This document shows positions 5,484-6,687 of a stretch of 6,687 nucleotides of DNA, one piece after another. How positions within the stretch are numbered: position 1 is the stretch's first letter; the number at the start of each line of letters is the position of its first letter. The position numbers and the translations under genes were made by a program. The notes under the pieces are model-generated. The model did no database searches. It was not told the DNA's origin and was given only the letters and a program-made list of their open reading frames with translations. This DNA comes from Acidobacteriaceae bacterium (GTDB taxonomy: Bacteria > Acidobacteriota > Terriglobia > Terriglobales > SbA1): positions 1 to 6,687 of the forward strand of contig PLEA01000510.1 of NCBI GenBank assembly GCA_003136335.1. Direction: 5' to 3'.

Positions 5484-6449
5484 ATGAAGGCGACCCACCG
5501 AAGACAATTTCTTGGGCAGTTCGTCGGCGCGGCGGCGGGGGCGTGGCTTTTGCCTCGGTTTGCGCGCGCGGGGGAAAGTTCTGCGCCGTCGGTTAAGTTT
5601 CCCGCCGATCCGCGGGAGCGGGTATCGGTGGCGGCCTATCCGTTTCGCGAGTTCATCGTGGGATGGAAAGGGTGGGACGGCAAATCTCCCAACGCGGTGC
5701 CGGCATCCCAGCAGATGGAACTGAAAGATTTTGCGGCGCACGTGGCCGACAAGTTCAACGTCCACAAAATCGAGCCTTGGAGCCGGGTCTTTCCTTCGAC
5801 CGATCCTAAATATCTGGAGCAATTCCGCGCCGCCGTTGAGAAAGCCCACTCGGCGGTGGTGGACATCGCGGTGGATGAGGAGCACAGCCAGTACTCGCCG
5901 GATGCGGCTGAGCGCGGGCGGGCGGTCGCTTCCAGCAAGCGGTGGATAGATGTGGGCGCGGCGCTCGCTTCGCCGAGCATTCGCACCCATGTGCAGGGAG
6001 CCAAGGATTCGAAACCGGACGTGGGGCGTGCGGCTGACACTCTGTCGCGCGTCACGGAATATGGTGCGAAGAAGAATGTGGTGATCCATCTTGAAAATGA
6101 CGATGCGGTGAGCGAGGATCCGTTTTTTATCGTGCAGGTGATTGAGAAGGTGAACAGTCCGTGGCTGCGGGCGTTGCCGGATTTCGGCAACACGCTCAAC
6201 ACGCATGACGACGATTATTCGTATCGCGCCATCGATGCGATGTTCGCGCATGCCTATGGCATTTGCCATGTGAAGGATGGCGAGGTCGATGAACAGGGCA
6301 AGGCCACGCATGTGGATCTGGCGCGCACGTTTGCCATTCTGAAAAAACATGGGTACAAGGGATACTGCTCGATTGAGTATGACGCTCCGGGCAATCCCTA
6401 CAAGCCGACCGCGGAGTTGGTGGAGGAAACGGTGAAGTTCCTTTCGTGA
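5484..6449 (+). CDS. Tat-leader sugar phosphate isomerase/epimerase-like TIM-barrel protein
   Basis: This 321-residue protein belongs to the xylose isomerase-like TIM-barrel family (AP endonuclease family 2 fold). An N-terminal leader has the twin arginines R6-R7 in HRRQFLGQF, a hydrophobic core (13-23) and a probable ARA cleavage site (27-29), so the folded enzyme should be exported. Candidate metal ligands at the barrel strand ends are E204 (IHLEND), D233 (PDFGN), H262 (CHVKDG) and E298 (SIEYD), the usual E-D-H-E pattern. The family interconverts or rearranges sugars with a divalent metal; the substrate here cannot be read from the sequence. The protein ends at KFLS after a YKPTAELVEETV helix. 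It is transcribed away from the cyclic-di-GMP gene and in the same direction as the next Tat protein 80 bases on. The ATG is supported by the leader starting right at it. Confidence 0.85.
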   Translation: MKATHRRQFLGQFVGAAAGAWLLPRFARAGESSAPSVKFPADPRERVSVAAYPFREFIVGWKGWDGKSPNAVPASQQMELKDFAAHVADKFNVHKIEPWSRVFPSTDPKYLEQFRAAVEKAHSAVVDIAVDEEHSQYSPDAAERGRAVASSKRWIDVGAALASPSIRTHVQGAKDSKPDVGRAADTLSRVTEYGAKKNVVIHLENDDAVSEDPFFIVQVIEKVNSPWLRALPDFGNTLNTHDDDYSYRAIDAMFAHAYGICHVKDGEVDEQGKATHVDLARTFAILKKHGYKGYCSIEYDAPGNPYKPTAELVEETVKFLS

Positions 6450-6491
6450 GCGAGGGCCGCAGATTCCTCGCTTTACGGAATGACAATCTGC
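6449..6491. repeat. Nested fold-back repeat after the epimerase gene (REP-like or weak terminator)
   Basis: Two mutually exclusive stems share bases. AGCGAGG (6449-6455) pairs with CCTCGCT (6466-6472), and GCAGATT (6459-6465) pairs with AATCTGC (6485-6491); the second encloses ATTCC/GGAAT (6463-6467 and 6477-6481). The first stem overlaps the epimerase stop codon and is followed by only TTTA, a poor U-tract for an intrinsic terminator. The core, CCTCGCTTTACGGAATGACA (6466-6485), resembles dispersed intergenic repeats I associate with acidobacterial genomes. A role in mRNA end protection or attenuation before the next gene is inferred. Confidence 0.5.
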
Positions 6492-6529
6492 AAGCGTAGC
6501 TAATTTGAGGAGTTTGACGGGCAGAGACC

Positions 6530-6687
6530 ATGGCGGGACAAGGCGTTCAGCGGCGGGAAGTGTTGCGCATTCTGGGGACGGCAGCAGCGGCGGCCCATTT
6601 TCCGAAGTTCAGCAAGTGGACATTCGCCTGTGGGCATATTGGGAATGCGGCCTTGCAGATCAAGCCTGCGATGTATCGTCCGCAATT
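6530..6687 (+). CDS. Tat-leader protein, probable gluconate 2-dehydrogenase subunit 3 family, 5' part only
   Basis: Fifty-two residues are visible before the window ends. Twin arginines at 8-9 (QRREVLRILG) start a Tat-type leader with an alanine-rich core (17-22). The next part, FACGHIGNAALQIKPAMYRPQ (32-52), resembles the region leading into the conserved domain of gluconate 2-dehydrogenase subunit 3 proteins. That small subunit assists an FAD-containing periplasmic sugar-acid dehydrogenase. The conserved domain itself is outside the window, so the family call is tentative. The frame has a TGA at 6515-6517, making the ATG at 6530 the first start. A GAGGAG (6507-6512) lies 17 bases upstream, further than usual. 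It follows the epimerase by 80 bases and may be co-transcribed if the fold-back repeat does not terminate. Confidence 0.5.
   Translation, partial: MAGQGVQRREVLRILGTAAAAAHFPKFSKWTFACGHIGNAALQIKPAMYRPQ

Noticed and set aside
5457..6350. 297-codon minus-strand frame opposite the epimerase
   Set aside because: It is long but Arg/His-rich with no domain, and is explained by codon bias of the well-supported plus-strand gene.
1..6687. CRISPR array, tRNA or rRNA gene, or an antiphage operon
   Set aside because: I found no regularly spaced repeats, no tRNA cloverleaf or rRNA-like stretch, and no defence-type genes. The accessory content is limited to the transposase scar and the cyclic-di-GMP pair.

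Overview
The window looks like a piece of an Acidobacteriota chromosome (Terriglobales/Koribacter-like). This is inferred from protein style, not from a marker gene: secreted redox-type proteins with twin-arginine leaders, a TIM-barrel epimerase of a type frequent in that phylum, and membrane diguanylate cyclases with a short two-helix N-terminal module. It reads as two conserved metabolic edges around an accessory middle.

Left edge (1-242, minus): the first 80 residues of a Tat-exported [2Fe-2S] subunit of a xanthine dehydrogenase/aldehyde oxidoreductase-type enzyme, with a near-perfect Shine-Dalgarno site. Behind it lies about 500 bases without an intact gene. That stretch holds a tight cluster of inverted repeats (298-394), a 25-codon remnant resembling the end of a CBS domain, and the upstream region of a broken insertion sequence.

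Mobile-element scar (about 560-1620): the N-terminal third of an IS110-family transposase (plus strand, first catalytic Asp replaced by Gly) is cut at base 1080 and abuts, base for base, a minus-strand fragment of an IS5-type DDE transposase that lacks its first catalytic Asp and its catalytic Glu. Both are dead. The leader of the IS110 fragment can fold into hairpins, one with an internal loop, and could be a relic of a bridge RNA. Bases 1708-2032 contain no gene I can support.

Cyclic-di-GMP island (2033-5240): a 281-residue membrane diguanylate cyclase (plus) and a 698-residue PAS-GGDEF-EAL protein (minus) converge. They share a similar two-helix membrane module, and both have intact catalytic motifs by eye. 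The large protein carries about 18 extra residues between the RxxD motif and GGDEF. The 265 bases between them contain one possible 50-codon secreted ORF of low confidence.

Right edge (5484-6687, plus): a Tat-leader xylose-isomerase-like TIM-barrel protein, probably translated from a leaderless mRNA, is followed by a fold-back repeat and the start of another Tat-leader protein that resembles gluconate 2-dehydrogenase subunit 3. Together they suggest periplasmic sugar or polyol oxidation. The large GGDEF-EAL gene and the epimerase are divergent, and their 243-base spacer contains candidate promoters and a palindrome.
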